From Fictibacillus fluitans (GTDB lineage: Bacteria > Bacillota > Bacilli > Bacillales > Fictibacillaceae): DNA of 64,000 nucleotides. The notes under the pieces are model-generated. The model worked only from the letters and a program-made list of their open reading frames with translations, ran no database searches and had not been told where the DNA came from. The DNA lies in contig NZ_JAUHTR010000003.1 of assembly GCF_030418125.1 (NCBI RefSeq), positions 310,001 through 374,000 on the forward strand, written 5' to 3'. Positions within the stretch are counted from its first letter, which is position 1, and each line of letters begins with the position of its first letter. Shown here piece by piece: positions 1 through 8,475 of this stretch. The translations under genes were made by a program, and so were the position numbers.

Positions 1-153
1 GGTTACCTGATCATGGATGCACGCCAATTTTCCCAGACATCCATTGTGTTTGTGGGAATTATCATTTTCGCTGTGTTTGGCAAAGCATCGGATTCACTGG
101 TGAGGTATTTTGAGAAAAGACTTCTGAAATGGCGCGACAGCTTTATCGGCTGA
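1..153 (+). CDS. ssuC: ABC transporter permease, C-terminal end (partial)
   Basis: The open frame from base 1 to a TGA at 151-153 encodes the last 50 residues of an inner-membrane permease. One hydrophobic segment (SIVFVGIIIFAVFGK) is followed by a basic cytoplasmic tail ending RDSFIG. This is the usual C-terminus of SsuC/TauC-type (BPD_transp_1) permeases. The assignment rests on this tail plus the downstream SsuA-, SsuE- and SsuD-like genes. The start lies outside the window. Confidence 0.7.
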   Translation, partial: GYLIMDARQFSQTSIVFVGIIIFAVFGKASDSLVRYFEKRLLKWRDSFIG

Positions 154-183
154 TTGAAAAATAAATGATGGAGGTGTTAAATC

Positions 184-1518
184 ATGTCTCAACCGGAAAG
201 ACAGCTGCATCTTAATTTATTCCTCACAGGCATGGGGCATCATGAAGCTGCCTGGAGGCATCCGCAATCAGACATAGGGAGTAACCTGAAGCTATCCCAC
301 TATGTGAAACTCGCACAAAAAGCGGAGGCAGCCAAATTTGATTCCTTATTTCTGGCTGACAGATATGCGGTATCACGGCAGGGGGCCAAATACGGTTTGC
401 AGGGAGGCATTGAACCGCTGACCCTTCTGTCCGCTCTTGCTGCAGTAACAGAAAATATTGGACTGATCGCAACGGTTTCAACGAGCTTTAATGAACCTTA
501 CAACGTGGCAAGACGGTTTGCTTCGCTCGATCATATCAGCAACGGCCGGGCTGGCTGGAATGTTATTACCTCGGGAACAGATGGCGAAGCTCAGAATTTC
601 AATTCGAAGAAAATTCCCTCACATGGTCTTCGTTATGAAAAGGCACGTGAGTTTCTGGAGGTGGCAAGCAAGCTATGGGACAGCTGGGGAGATGATGCGA
701 TTATTGCAGACCAGGAAGCTGGGATTTTTGCGGATGAACGAAAAGTTCATGAAATCCATCACCGGGGAAACTTCTTCTCAGTTAAAGGTCCGCTTAACAT
801 CCCGCGTTCACCGCAGGGAAGGCCTGTCCTTGTTCAGGCGGGGTCTTCAGCGGACGGGATTGACTTTGCAGGGCAGTATGCCGAAGCCGTATTCACCGCC
901 CAGCAAACATTGGAGGAAGCACAGCGCTTTTATCAGGAAATCAAAACCCGTGCTGCAGCGTTCGGCAGGTCACCTGAATCAGTCAAGGTGCTGCCAGGAA
1001 TATGCCCGGTCATAGGCAGGACAGAAGCGGAAGCAAAAGAAAAAGAAGCACAGCTTCATGACTATACCAATACAGAGTTCAGCCTTTATCAGCTGTCAAA
1101 TCGGGTTGGCGCCGATCTTACTGCTTATCCGCTGGATGGGCCGCTTCCTCAGCTTCCAGCTACGGATGGACATCAAAGCCGCACTAAGCTTATTCAGGAG
1201 CTCGCATTTCGCGAAAATCTGACGATCAGACAGCTTCTGCTTCGCCTGGCTGGGGGGAGAGGCCATTACACCATTGCGGGCACACCGGAACAAATCTCTG
1301 ATCAATTGGAAAAATGGTTCAAAAACAAAGCAGCAGACGGTTTTAATATTATGCCGCAATTAATGAGTGAAGGGCTTGATGATTTTATCACGTATGTCCT
1401 TCCGCTCCTTCAGGAAAGGGGCCTGTTCCGAACCGAATATTCCGGAACAACCTTAAGGGAGCACCTCGGTTTAAAGTGGCCGGATACGGGTACGGTCAAT
1501 CTTTCAGCACAAGCTTAA
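184..1518 (+). CDS. FMN-dependent monooxygenase, NtaA/SnaA/DszA family
   Basis: A 444-aa flavin monooxygenase of the bacterial luciferase-like fold that would use reduced FMN and O2 on a small organic, probably organosulfur, substrate. Diagnostic stretches are the N-terminal NLFLTGMGHHEAAWRHP, RAGWNVITS near residue 125, SHGLRYEKAREFLEV near 145, and RSPQGRPVLVQAGSS near 215. Length is typical (430-450 aa). The SD GGAGG sits just before ATG 184. It lies 30 bp after the permease and ahead of an SsuA-like lipoprotein in a sulfonate operon, so the inferred job is C-S bond cleavage with FMNH2 supplied by SsuE. The substrate cannot be read from sequence. Confidence 0.88.
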   Translation: MSQPERQLHLNLFLTGMGHHEAAWRHPQSDIGSNLKLSHYVKLAQKAEAAKFDSLFLADRYAVSRQGAKYGLQGGIEPLTLLSALAAVTENIGLIATVSTSFNEPYNVARRFASLDHISNGRAGWNVITSGTDGEAQNFNSKKIPSHGLRYEKAREFLEVASKLWDSWGDDAIIADQEAGIFADERKVHEIHHRGNFFSVKGPLNIPRSPQGRPVLVQAGSSADGIDFAGQYAEAVFTAQQTLEEAQRFYQEIKTRAAAFGRSPESVKVLPGICPVIGRTEAEAKEKEAQLHDYTNTEFSLYQLSNRVGADLTAYPLDGPLPQLPATDGHQSRTKLIQELAFRENLTIRQLLLRLAGGRGHYTIAGTPEQISDQLEKWFKNKAADGFNIMPQLMSEGLDDFITYVLPLLQERGLFRTEYSGTTLREHLGLKWPDTGTVNLSAQA

Positions 1519-1552
1519 CCAAATGAATGGGATAGGGAGAGGGGAAAAATTG

Positions 1553-2554
1553 ATGAAACTTAAAAAGAAAACGATAGCAGCAGGATTGCTGGCACTTTTA
1601 ACAATGATGATCGTACTTTCAGGATGCAGCGATGAGAAACAAACAAATGCCGAGCAAGGGGATGTAACGGTCAATATAGGGGTGCAGGGAAGTACGGGGG
1701 TCCTGCCATATGCAAGAGAGACCAAAGCCTTTGAGAAAGCCTTTAAAAAAGAAGGAGTCAACGTTAAATGGAGCGAGTTTGCGAGCGGACCGCCGCATTT
1801 TGAGGCACTGGCCTCAGGACGTTTGGACTTTGGCGCCACTGGAGGGACGCCATTGATCGCCGGACAGTCCGGCAATGTGGATTTTAAGGCGATCGCCGTT
1901 ACATCAGATGGAAAAAAGGGAAATTCGATCATCATTCCTAAAGGAAGCAAAATTAAAGAATTAAAGGACTTAAAAGGCAAGAAAATTGCCGTTGCGAAAG
2001 GAAGCAGTGCGTATAATTTCCTTTATATGGCACTCGACCGTGCGGGGCTGTCCGACAAAGATATTAAAGTGGTTCAGCTGCAGCCGGATGAAGCAAGGCC
2101 AGCGCTCGATAACGGATCAGTAGATGCCTGGTCCACATGGGAGCCTTATGCTACAACAGCGATTTATCAAACCGGCGCAAAATCTCTGGCTGATGGAGAG
2201 GACCTGAATATCAATGCGCCAAGCTTTCTTGTTGCCAGAACTCAATTTACGACAGATCACCCGGATTTAACGGTTTTGTTTTTGAAAACCTATGAGAAAG
2301 TCATGAAGCAATTTATTGAACATCCGGATAAAGTGTCTTCCGAAATTGCCAAAAAGGAAAAGCTTGATCCGAAAATCGTAAGCAGAGTCTTGAAACGGTC
2401 TAACTTAATCCTTTCTCCAACAAACACGGAGTTTGCCAAAGCTCATCAGGATCAGGCGGATTTCCTTTATAAAGCAGGGGGAATCAAAACAAAGCTCGAT
2501 ACGTCTAAAGTCATAGAAAACAAGTTTGTTGAAAAAGCGCTGGAGAATAAATAA
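1553..2554 (+). CDS. ssuA: aliphatic sulfonate ABC transporter substrate-binding lipoprotein
   Basis: A 333-aa lipoprotein of the SsuA/TauA/NMT1 family, anchored outside the membrane and delivering sulfonates to the permease. ATG 1553 is chosen because GGGAGAGGGG lies just upstream; an in-frame ATG at 1523 lacks an SD and would put 10 residues before the signal peptide. The signal peptide is MKLKKK plus a hydrophobic core ending in the lipobox VLSGC. The ligand-binding core shows DFGATGGTPLIAGQ, LKGKKIAVAKGSSAYNFLY and DAWSTWEPYAT, all typical of SsuA. The ATP-binding subunit presumably lies upstream of the window. Confidence 0.88.
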   Translation: MKLKKKTIAAGLLALLTMMIVLSGCSDEKQTNAEQGDVTVNIGVQGSTGVLPYARETKAFEKAFKKEGVNVKWSEFASGPPHFEALASGRLDFGATGGTPLIAGQSGNVDFKAIAVTSDGKKGNSIIIPKGSKIKELKDLKGKKIAVAKGSSAYNFLYMALDRAGLSDKDIKVVQLQPDEARPALDNGSVDAWSTWEPYATTAIYQTGAKSLADGEDLNINAPSFLVARTQFTTDHPDLTVLFLKTYEKVMKQFIEHPDKVSSEIAKKEKLDPKIVSRVLKRSNLILSPTNTEFAKAHQDQADFLYKAGGIKTKLDTSKVIENKFVEKALENK

Positions 2555-2581
2555 TCCACTACCATTCGGGAGGAATCATTT

Positions 2582-2953
2582 ATGGGTGAAGCATCGTTAA
2601 AAGAATGGATTAAACCACAAAATATTTTATCGTCGGCAACAAAAGAACAGCTGTATCTCGTGAATTTGACCGACCTTGAGTTCAGCGGGGTCTGCAGGGA
2701 GCGGTACGGGGTAAACAAAGGGCTGTATAACACGATTGAGGACTATTTTTCAAAGCAGGGTATCAGCAATATTCTCTACAGGAGGCTGTATATTTTGGAC
2801 TTTTTAACTGATGTCCAAAGCCGGTGCCCGGATGGTAAACGTACGCATCTGACTTTTGGCACAGGTGGCCTTGCGAGAGCGCTGCAGACCTTTTTTATTA
2901 ATAGACAAAGAAATGCTTCATTAAAACCACTGAAGAAGAAGGAGGAGTTGTAA
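2582..2953 (+). CDS. small hypothetical protein in the ssu operon
   Basis: A 123-aa soluble protein that I do not recognise. It begins MGEASLKEWIKPQNILSSATKEQ, has two cysteines (GVCRERYG and QSRCPDGK) and a basic tail (SLKPLKKKEEL). There is no signal peptide or membrane segment. The SD GGGAGGAATC precedes ATG 2582. Its stop overlaps the ssuE start (TAATG at 2951-2955), so translation is probably coupled and a role in the same sulfur pathway is likely. It could be an accessory to the FMN oxidoreductase system; that is inference from position only. Confidence 0.6.
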   Translation: MGEASLKEWIKPQNILSSATKEQLYLVNLTDLEFSGVCRERYGVNKGLYNTIEDYFSKQGISNILYRRLYILDFLTDVQSRCPDGKRTHLTFGTGGLARALQTFFINRQRNASLKPLKKKEEL

Positions 2954-3540
2954 TGGCTGATATTGTTGCGATTTCAGGCAGCCCGTCGGCAACGTCAAGA
3001 ACAGGGATTGTTCTTCACCATTTAAGCAATCTGGCGCAAAAAGCGGGTCTGGAAACAGAATCTTATTCTGTGCTGGACATTCCGCCTGAAGATCTGGTGC
3101 TGGGCAATTTTAACAGCCCTGAGCTTAAGGCAATTGAAAAAAGTTTGAAGCAGGCAAAGGCAGTAATCATCGGAACACCGGTATATAAGGCAGCTTATTC
3201 CGGCGTACTGAAATCCCTTTTGGATTTGCTGCCGCGCGACATTCTTTCCGGGAAAAGCGTGCTGCCCATCGCTGCCGGCGGATCGGCTGCGCACTTACTC
3301 AGCATCGATTATGCGCTGAAACCGGTACTGTATGCAATTGGTGCTAGAAACATATTAAACGGAGTTTACTTAATTGATCAGCTGCTGCAGCACAATAACG
3401 GGCTGGACATAAGGTTTGATCCAGAAATTGAAAACAGACTGTTTGTGTCGCTGAATGAGCTGATTGATGAGGTGAAAAAAGACATCTATATCAGAGAATT
3501 GGAACTCGATTCCGCCAAAGGCAGGGGGACAGGTGCATGA
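2953..3540 (+). CDS. ssuE: NAD(P)H-dependent FMN reductase
   Basis: A 195-aa flavodoxin-fold reductase that supplies FMNH2 to the SsuD-type monooxygenases. The N-terminal phosphate-binding loop reads [10 protein letters not shown], followed by [18 protein letters not shown] (the FMN-binding and dimer region of the SsuE/NADPH_dep_FMN_red family) and [13 protein letters not shown]. It is coupled on both sides: a one-base TAATG overlap with the preceding gene and an ATGA overlap with ssuD. SsuE with SsuD is the classic two-component alkanesulfonate monooxygenase. Confidence 0.93.
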   Translation: MADIVAISGSPSATSRTGIVLHHLSNLAQKAGLETESYSVLDIPPEDLVLGNFNSPELKAIEKSLKQAKAVIIGTPVYKAAYSGVLKSLLDLLPRDILSGKSVLPIAAGGSAAHLLSIDYALKPVLYAIGARNILNGVYLIDQLLQHNNGLDIRFDPEIENRLFVSLNELIDEVKKDIYIRELELDSAKGRGTGA

Positions 3541-4676
3541 ATGTTTACTGGTTTTTGCCCACACATGGAGACAGCAGGTATTTGGGAACATCAAAGGGAG
3601 GGAGGCCGGTTACACTCTCTTATCTCCGCCAGATTGCGCAGGCGGTGGATGAACTGGGATTTAAAGGAGCGCTTCTTCCTACGGGGCATTCATGCGAAGA
3701 TGCGTGGATAACAGCATCTTCCCTCATCCAGGCGACAGAAAAGATGAAGTTTCTGGTGGCTGTTAGGCCAGGGCTGATCTCACCTTCACTTGCTGCACGG
3801 ATGGCTTCAACATTTGACAGATTATCTAATGGCAGACTGCTGATCAATGTAGTGACGGGAGGAGATCCGGTCGAGCTTGCGGGCGATGGGCTCCATTTAT
3901 CCCATAGCGAACGCTACCAGCTGACTGACGAATTTCTGGAAGTATGGAGAAAGGAACTGGCAGGAGAAACGGTCGACTTTGAGGGGGAGCACCTGACAAT
4001 TAAAGGAGCAAAGGTGTTACTGCCGCCGCAGCAAGCACCATACCCTCCACTTTATTTTGGCGGTTCTTCGGATGCTGCGCTGGAAGTGGCTGCCAAGCAT
4101 ATTGATGTCTATCTGACATGGGGCGAGCCACCCGGGCAAGTGGAAGAAAAGATTGCGAGAGTCAGAAAGCTTGCAGCTGCCCAGGGCAGGACTGTTAGCT
4201 TCGGAATCCGGCTTCATGTCATTGTAAGGGAGACCGAGGAAGAAGCCTGGGCAGCAGCAGACTCACTAATTCAACATGTGGATGAGGAAACAGTTGCCGC
4301 CTCGCAAAAAATATTTGCAAGATACGATTCTGTGGGGCAAAAGCGGATGGCAGCCCTTCACAATGGGAAACGGGAATCCCTCGAAATCAGCCCGAACCTT
4401 TGGGCAGGGATTGGTCTGGTACGGGGAGGAGCAGGCACAGCACTTGTCGGTGATCCTGATACCGTAGCCCAACGAATGAAAGAATACCAGTCTATTGGTA
4501 TCGATCACTTTATCTTTTCGGGTTATCCTCATTTGGAAGAAGCATATCGAGTAGCGGAATTACTTTTCCCAAGGCTGCCTTTAAGCCAGGGGAAAAAACA
4601 AGAAAACTCTGCAATTCACCCGGTTGGAGAATTTGTGGCCAACACCTATTTGCCGCTTAAAAGCAAGGCTGATTAA
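3537..4676 (+). CDS. ssuD: FMNH2-dependent alkanesulfonate monooxygenase
   Basis: A 379-aa TIM-barrel luciferase-like enzyme converting alkanesulfonates to aldehyde plus sulfite. It opens [17 protein letters not shown], followed by [12 protein letters not shown] (the SsuD active-site region with the conserved Cys), [25 protein letters not shown], and [11 protein letters not shown]. Length and order match SsuD closely. It starts inside ssuE (ATGA overlap) and is the last gene of the operon, ending before a terminator at 4707. With the upstream NtaA-family enzyme the operon encodes two monooxygenases sharing one reductase. Confidence 0.95.
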   Translation: MNVYWFLPTHGDSRYLGTSKGGRPVTLSYLRQIAQAVDELGFKGALLPTGHSCEDAWITASSLIQATEKMKFLVAVRPGLISPSLAARMASTFDRLSNGRLLINVVTGGDPVELAGDGLHLSHSERYQLTDEFLEVWRKELAGETVDFEGEHLTIKGAKVLLPPQQAPYPPLYFGGSSDAALEVAAKHIDVYLTWGEPPGQVEEKIARVRKLAAAQGRTVSFGIRLHVIVRETEEEAWAAADSLIQHVDEETVAASQKIFARYDSVGQKRMAALHNGKRESLEISPNLWAGIGLVRGGAGTALVGDPDTVAQRMKEYQSIGIDHFIFSGYPHLEEAYRVAELLFPRLPLSQGKKQENSAIHPVGEFVANTYLPLKSKAD

Positions 4677-4706
4677 AAAATTATATATGCAGAATTAGAA
4701 CCAGCC

Positions 4707-4736
4707 AAAAACTCATATTTTAGTATGGGTTTTTTG
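4707..4736 (+). terminator. intrinsic terminator of the ssu operon
   Basis: The arms AAACTCATA (4709-4717) and TATGGGTTT (4724-4732) pair with one G-U, around a 6-nt loop, followed by a T run. Confidence 0.7.
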
Positions 4737-5001
4737 CCTACATAATACAGAAATTTTCGAAATAACTATTGACTTGAAAGAACCCTTCCAGTATATTATT
4801 TTTAATAATTTAAATTTTCTGTCTATATTGGTATCACAACCTCTTTTTATTCGCAAAATGCTGTAGGAAGAGGTTTTTATTAAAAAATAAATCCTAGTAA
4901 ACCGATAAGAATAAATAATAACGTGAGCTGCTGATTGGAAAAACGGAAGGCACCCTGTCAAAACCATTAAATGAACGGAAATGTGGAAGGGAGTAGTTTT
5001 G
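4737..5001. other. AT-rich intergenic stretch
   Basis: No convincing gene. AACCTCTT (4838-4845) and AAGAGGTT (4868-4875) can pair across a 22-nt loop and are followed by TTTATT, so this may be a second weak terminator on the + strand. The SD for the next gene, AAGGGAG, is at 4987-4993. Confidence 0.4.
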
Positions 5002-5325
5002 ATGTCAGCATTGTTGATTGTAGGCGGCGATCATCTTGGGAAAATCAGAAAGAAGCTCGAGCATGAGGGGGTAGAGGAAATTATTCATGTAAGCGGGCGA
5101 AAAGCAAGAATGTCGCAGAAGGAAATACCGAGCCATGTGGATCTGGTGCTTGTATTGACTGATTATATTAATCATGAATTTTCCACGGCTATCAAGAAAA
5201 AAGCGAATAAGCAAGACATTCTGGTATGCTATTCGAAACGCTCGTGGTGTTCAATTCATCAGTCTCTTAATAAAGCGGATCTTCTCAAACATAAAGCAAA
5301 GACTAAATTAAAAGTCGTTCAATAA
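5002..5325 (+). CDS. DUF2325 family protein
   Basis: A 107-aa cytosolic protein of the DUF2325 family: ALLIVGGDHLGKIRKKLEHEG at the start (Rossmann-like first strand and loop), ELVLVLTDYINHEF-type centre, and ILVCYSKRSWCSIHQSL with two cysteines near the end. ATG 5002 is preferred over ATG 4981 because AAGGGAG lies 8 bases before it. Function is unknown in the family. It is a single gene whose 3' end faces the small minus-strand gene at 5351. Confidence 0.75.
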   Translation: MSALLIVGGDHLGKIRKKLEHEGVEEIIHVSGRKARMSQKEIPSHVDLVLVLTDYINHEFSTAIKKKANKQDILVCYSKRSWCSIHQSLNKADLLKHKAKTKLKVVQ

Positions 5326-5328
5326 AAA

Positions 5329-5349
5329 AGCCTGCCAAAATGGCAGGCT
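5329..5349 (-). terminator. intrinsic terminator (minus-strand gene 5351-5521)
   Basis: A perfect 9-bp stem AGCCTGCCA/TGGCAGGCT with a 3-nt loop. The T run (TTTTTAT) lies on the minus-strand side only, so it serves the small minus-strand gene. Confidence 0.85.
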
Positions 5350-5350
5350 G

Positions 5351-5521
5351 TCAGTCAGTTGAATCTATCTTCACAATCTCAAGCTGGAAGGGGACACATT
5401 CTTCCAGCTGTTCTTTTACGCGCTCTGCTTCTTCCAATGATAACGGCATATTGCTGTCCGGCATTGTATCAAGGCTGAACGTCCAACGCCCGCTGGTTTC
5501 AATAATTTTGTACTCTTTCAT
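5351..5521 (-). CDS. 56-aa conserved-looking small protein
   Basis: A short reading frame not much above background length, but well supported: ATG at 5521 is preceded on the minus strand by AAAGGGG, and it ends directly at a strong terminator. The product begins MKEYKIIETSGRWTFSLDTM and contains LSLEEAERVKEQLEEC, an amphipathic helix, then PFQLEIVKIDSTD. It is acidic and soluble with no signal peptide. I do not recognise the family. Codon use (GAA, AAA, GCG, CTG) resembles its neighbours. Confidence 0.65.
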   Translation of the reverse strand: MKEYKIIETSGRWTFSLDTMPDSNMPLSLEEAERVKEQLEECVPFQLEIVKIDSTD

Positions 5522-5717
5522 GGAATTTTCCCCTTTCTATTTGATAGTTCACTTCGTAAACTAATAACTGGTCTATGTATTACTTCTATATACCCTCTTT
5601 AATTCCTTTTAAGTATGGTTTTGGAAGATTTATCAGAAACGGATAATATTGTTTTGATTTTCATATACATCAATGATGCATCTCGATGGGGAACGCTTGG
5701 GATGGGGGAGGATGTAC

Positions 5718-6644
5718 ATGGCTGTCAGACCACCAATTCTGAAAAGAGGGGATACCATCGGGATTGTAACGCTTGGAAGCCCGTTGGTGCCTGCACGAAT
5801 AAATGAAGGAATTAAAACACTTGGAAGCCTTGGGTTTAAAACAGTGCTGGGAAAAAATGTGTATACCACTACGGGATTTTTGGCTGGAACCGATCAACAG
5901 AGGGCCGCTGATTTAATGGCGATGTTTTCCAATAAAACCGTAAAAATGATTCTGCCAACACGAGGAGGGGTCGGGGTAGCTGGTATCCTTCCATACCTGA
6001 ACTTCAGTGTCATCCGGCAAAATCCAAAGATCGTATCAGGATACAGTGACATCACCATCCTTCTCAACGCCCTGTATCAGTATGGAAACTTAATTTCCCT
6101 TCAAAGCCTGTTGCTCCTCGACTTTAATCTTGAAACGCCGGCGTATAACTACGACCAGTTTTTCTTGGCCACTTCCACCTTTCAATCTCCCCGTCAAATC
6201 GTAAATCCTCCCAGTATTCCCCAGATCAGCCGAGTGCGCGGAAATGTGACTGGAGAGGTGGTTGGAGGGAATCTTACATCATTCGTGGATAATCTGGGAA
6301 CTCCCTTTGAAATTAATACAACAGGGAAGATTCTTGTGATTGAAGAAACCCATGAACCAATGAATACCGTATACCGGTACTTGAATCACCTCAAAATTGC
6401 AGGCAAATTCGCTGATTGTGCGGGAATTGTAATGGGGGAATGTACATCCTGTGAACCGGCATATGCCGTAACCTATGAGCAGCTGATCAAAGATTTCATG
6501 ATTCCGCTGGGAAAACCGCTGATGACCAATGTGACGACAGCCCATGGCTACTATAAATCGGCGATTCCGATTGGTGCCAGGGCCAGGTTGGACACAGTGA
6601 ATAACAAGTTTACGATTCTTGAACCTTCGGTAAGCAATGCGTAA
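5718..6644 (+). CDS. LD-carboxypeptidase, peptidase family S66
   Basis: A 308-aa serine peptidase of the S66 (LdcA/MccF) family, which cleaves the L-Lys(DAP)-D-Ala bond in recycled muropeptides or detoxifies microcin-like peptide nucleotides. The triad is visible: nucleophile in SGYSDIT, Glu in IEETHEP, and His in TTAHGYYKSAIPIG. RGGVGVAGILPYL precedes the nucleophile. ATG 5718 is chosen because GGGGGAGG (5704-5711) is 6 bases upstream. A second S66 paralogue lies at 41711. It has no signal peptide, so it acts in the cytoplasm. Confidence 0.9.
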   Translation: MAVRPPILKRGDTIGIVTLGSPLVPARINEGIKTLGSLGFKTVLGKNVYTTTGFLAGTDQQRAADLMAMFSNKTVKMILPTRGGVGVAGILPYLNFSVIRQNPKIVSGYSDITILLNALYQYGNLISLQSLLLLDFNLETPAYNYDQFFLATSTFQSPRQIVNPPSIPQISRVRGNVTGEVVGGNLTSFVDNLGTPFEINTTGKILVIEETHEPMNTVYRYLNHLKIAGKFADCAGIVMGECTSCEPAYAVTYEQLIKDFMIPLGKPLMTNVTTAHGYYKSAIPIGARARLDTVNNKFTILEPSVSNA

Positions 6645-6652
6645 AATAAAAA

Positions 6653-6685
6653 ACAATCAACCCGGAAAGGGCTGATTGTTTTTTT
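6653..6685 (+). terminator. intrinsic terminator of the S66 gene
   Basis: The stem ACAATCA-ACCC/GGGC-TGATTGT has one internal mismatch and a GGAA loop, followed by seven T. Confidence 0.85.
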
Positions 6686-6702
6686 ATTCAGAGGCTTATT
6701 TG

Positions 6703-8073
6703 TTACGCCTCCATATGTTGAAAGTCACATTCATGACCTGTCGATTTGGCGATTGCATAAAGCAGGTTGTTGAATTTTTCACTATCGAGCCCAAAAAGAA
6801 AGTCTTTTTCAAACCCTTTTGTGGTATATACAGCAAATTCCCATATTGCGTCATAATCTCTTGGATTTGCCGATTTCGCAATTAAATGAAGTACATTCAA
6901 GATCTCAATCCCGACAATCACATTGTCCTGGGAATAATGGCGGATGTATCCAAGACCGTTATATAAATAATAGCTGAAATCCTTTTCTTGAAGGATGACC
7001 CGCAAGTGTCCGTCCCTGTCGACAAGGTATGGGTTAAGATTACCTACATGGGAAATGTACGATAATAGCTCTCCTAGTTGATTAATCGCATTTGAGGCGG
7101 TCTTTGGATCATAATTTCCTACGGAGCGAATGGCAACCTCAACCAGTTTATTAATGCTGAACTCCACATCTTGTACTTCCGTTTGCCGTTTTCCAAAGCT
7201 GAAAAGTGCCAAATATTTGGGTTCGTCAATCTCAGTCTCCTCTTCCGACCAGTATGAAAGAATCGGCGTGGAGTTAAATACATAATCCCCAACTGTATAT
7301 TCGAGTTTGATAATGATGTCGTCTTTCTTTGCTTCTTCCATGATTTCAATAAAGTCGATCAGTTGGATATAGCCTGCTTTGTTGGCTCTGAGCTGTTTTC
7401 CTTCACGTTTTGTCAGCCGTTCCACATACTCCTTAAGGGGGGCGGTATCTTTTACCTTATATGGATCAACCTCATTTTGAAGCGAACCTTTCACGATGGA
7501 CATGGACTCTTTTTTCATTTCGTTTGTCATTTTGTTTACCTGCAGCCACGCTACTGCATGGTTAATGAAAAAGATAAACGTTCCCATGGACAGGGAAGCA
7601 AGAAGAACAGCCACGAGTGGTACGGTGAAAAAATAATCAGCAAAACGTTTGTTCAGAACCAAAAAGGAAAACAGCATGTAGAAGAAGCTGCCAGTGAATA
7701 TTCCCAGGATCCGCTGTGTTGCTTTGCTTGCTATAAAGTTTTTTAATATCCTCGGTGAAAATTGGCCGGAAAAGGTTGTAAATACGACAAGAATTAAGTT
7801 GAAGGTGAATGTAGTCAATGTCAGGATTGCTGCAGTCAGTGTGCTGATCAGTGCTTGTGTAAGATCATAATCTACCGAGAAAATATCCCACATTCTTTCG
7901 CCCATTTGAAATTTGTAATCTGATGTATAGGAAAGGGCGATCAATACAAACGAAAAAATGATATACAGAACAGGGGTAAACCACATGTTCGTCTGGAGCT
8001 GGTGTGATAATTCTCTCTCTGAAAGCTGGGTGTACCGTCTTAGGTATTTATCAAGTAATCTGAACCTTGCCAT
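6703..8073 (-). CDS. DUF2254 family membrane protein
   Basis: A 456-aa integral membrane protein. Four hydrophobic segments lie in the first ~190 residues (for example WFTPVLYIIFSFVLIAL, ALISTLTAAILTLTTFTFNLILVVF, FFYMLFSFLVL and VPLVAVLLASLSMGTFIFFI), followed by a large soluble C-terminal half. The stretch TTFTFNLILVVFTTFSGQFSPRIL is the hallmark of DUF2254. The role is unknown. It is monocistronic and faces the S66 gene's terminator. Confidence 0.85.
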   Translation of the reverse strand: MARFRLLDKYLRRYTQLSERELSHQLQTNMWFTPVLYIIFSFVLIALSYTSDYKFQMGERMWDIFSVDYDLTQALISTLTAAILTLTTFTFNLILVVFTTFSGQFSPRILKNFIASKATQRILGIFTGSFFYMLFSFLVLNKRFADYFFTVPLVAVLLASLSMGTFIFFINHAVAWLQVNKMTNEMKKESMSIVKGSLQNEVDPYKVKDTAPLKEYVERLTKREGKQLRANKAGYIQLIDFIEIMEEAKKDDIIIKLEYTVGDYVFNSTPILSYWSEEETEIDEPKYLALFSFGKRQTEVQDVEFSINKLVEVAIRSVGNYDPKTASNAINQLGELLSYISHVGNLNPYLVDRDGHLRVILQEKDFSYYLYNGLGYIRHYSQDNVIVGIEILNVLHLIAKSANPRDYDAIWEFAVYTTKGFEKDFLFGLDSEKFNNLLYAIAKSTGHECDFQHMEA

Positions 8074-8475
8074 TTAACACACTCCTACAGGAAAAATGTC
8101 CCGGATATCTGTCTGGATTTTTGGAAAAACGAAAAAACTGTGCCTTTCGTTATGTATTGGGCTGATTAAACCCTAGTACACTTTTACCTTTATCGTTAGT
8201 TTTTACACACCCAATTTATGACATACATCTTTGTTTTTTTGCAGAAATGCTATTTAAGGGTAGAATAGAGGGTAAAAGAAACCTGTATTTTATTTTTATA
8301 TGCAGTAGGCATGAGACCAGGCGGGAAGGGAAAGGAGTGAGACTCGGCTGATTGCAGCCAGCAGGGTAAACCCCTAGAAAGAAAGGGAAGCAATCGATAT
8401 TTATGTAGGAGCACACCTCAAGATGTGCATATTACTGTTTCTGACAAACGACACACTTTTAGAAAGGAATACGCT
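8074..8475. other. divergent intergenic region with long 5' leader
   Basis: About 400 bp between the DUF2254 gene and the gene at 8476. A plausible sigma-A promoter, TTGCAG-16-TAGAAT, lies just before 8270 and would give a leader of roughly 200 nt. The leader contains a G-rich stretch and a GCACA/TGTGC hairpin just upstream of the gene. No known riboswitch class was recognised. Confidence 0.35.

Noticed and set aside
491-1015. Long open frame overlapping the first monooxygenase gene
   Set aside because: Alternate-frame shadow of a clear family member, with no SD.
8270-8475. Possible riboswitch in the leader of the gene at 8476
   Set aside because: I compared by eye with c-di-AMP, c-di-GMP, guanidine, Mn and T-box features and found no convincing match, so only the gap is noted.
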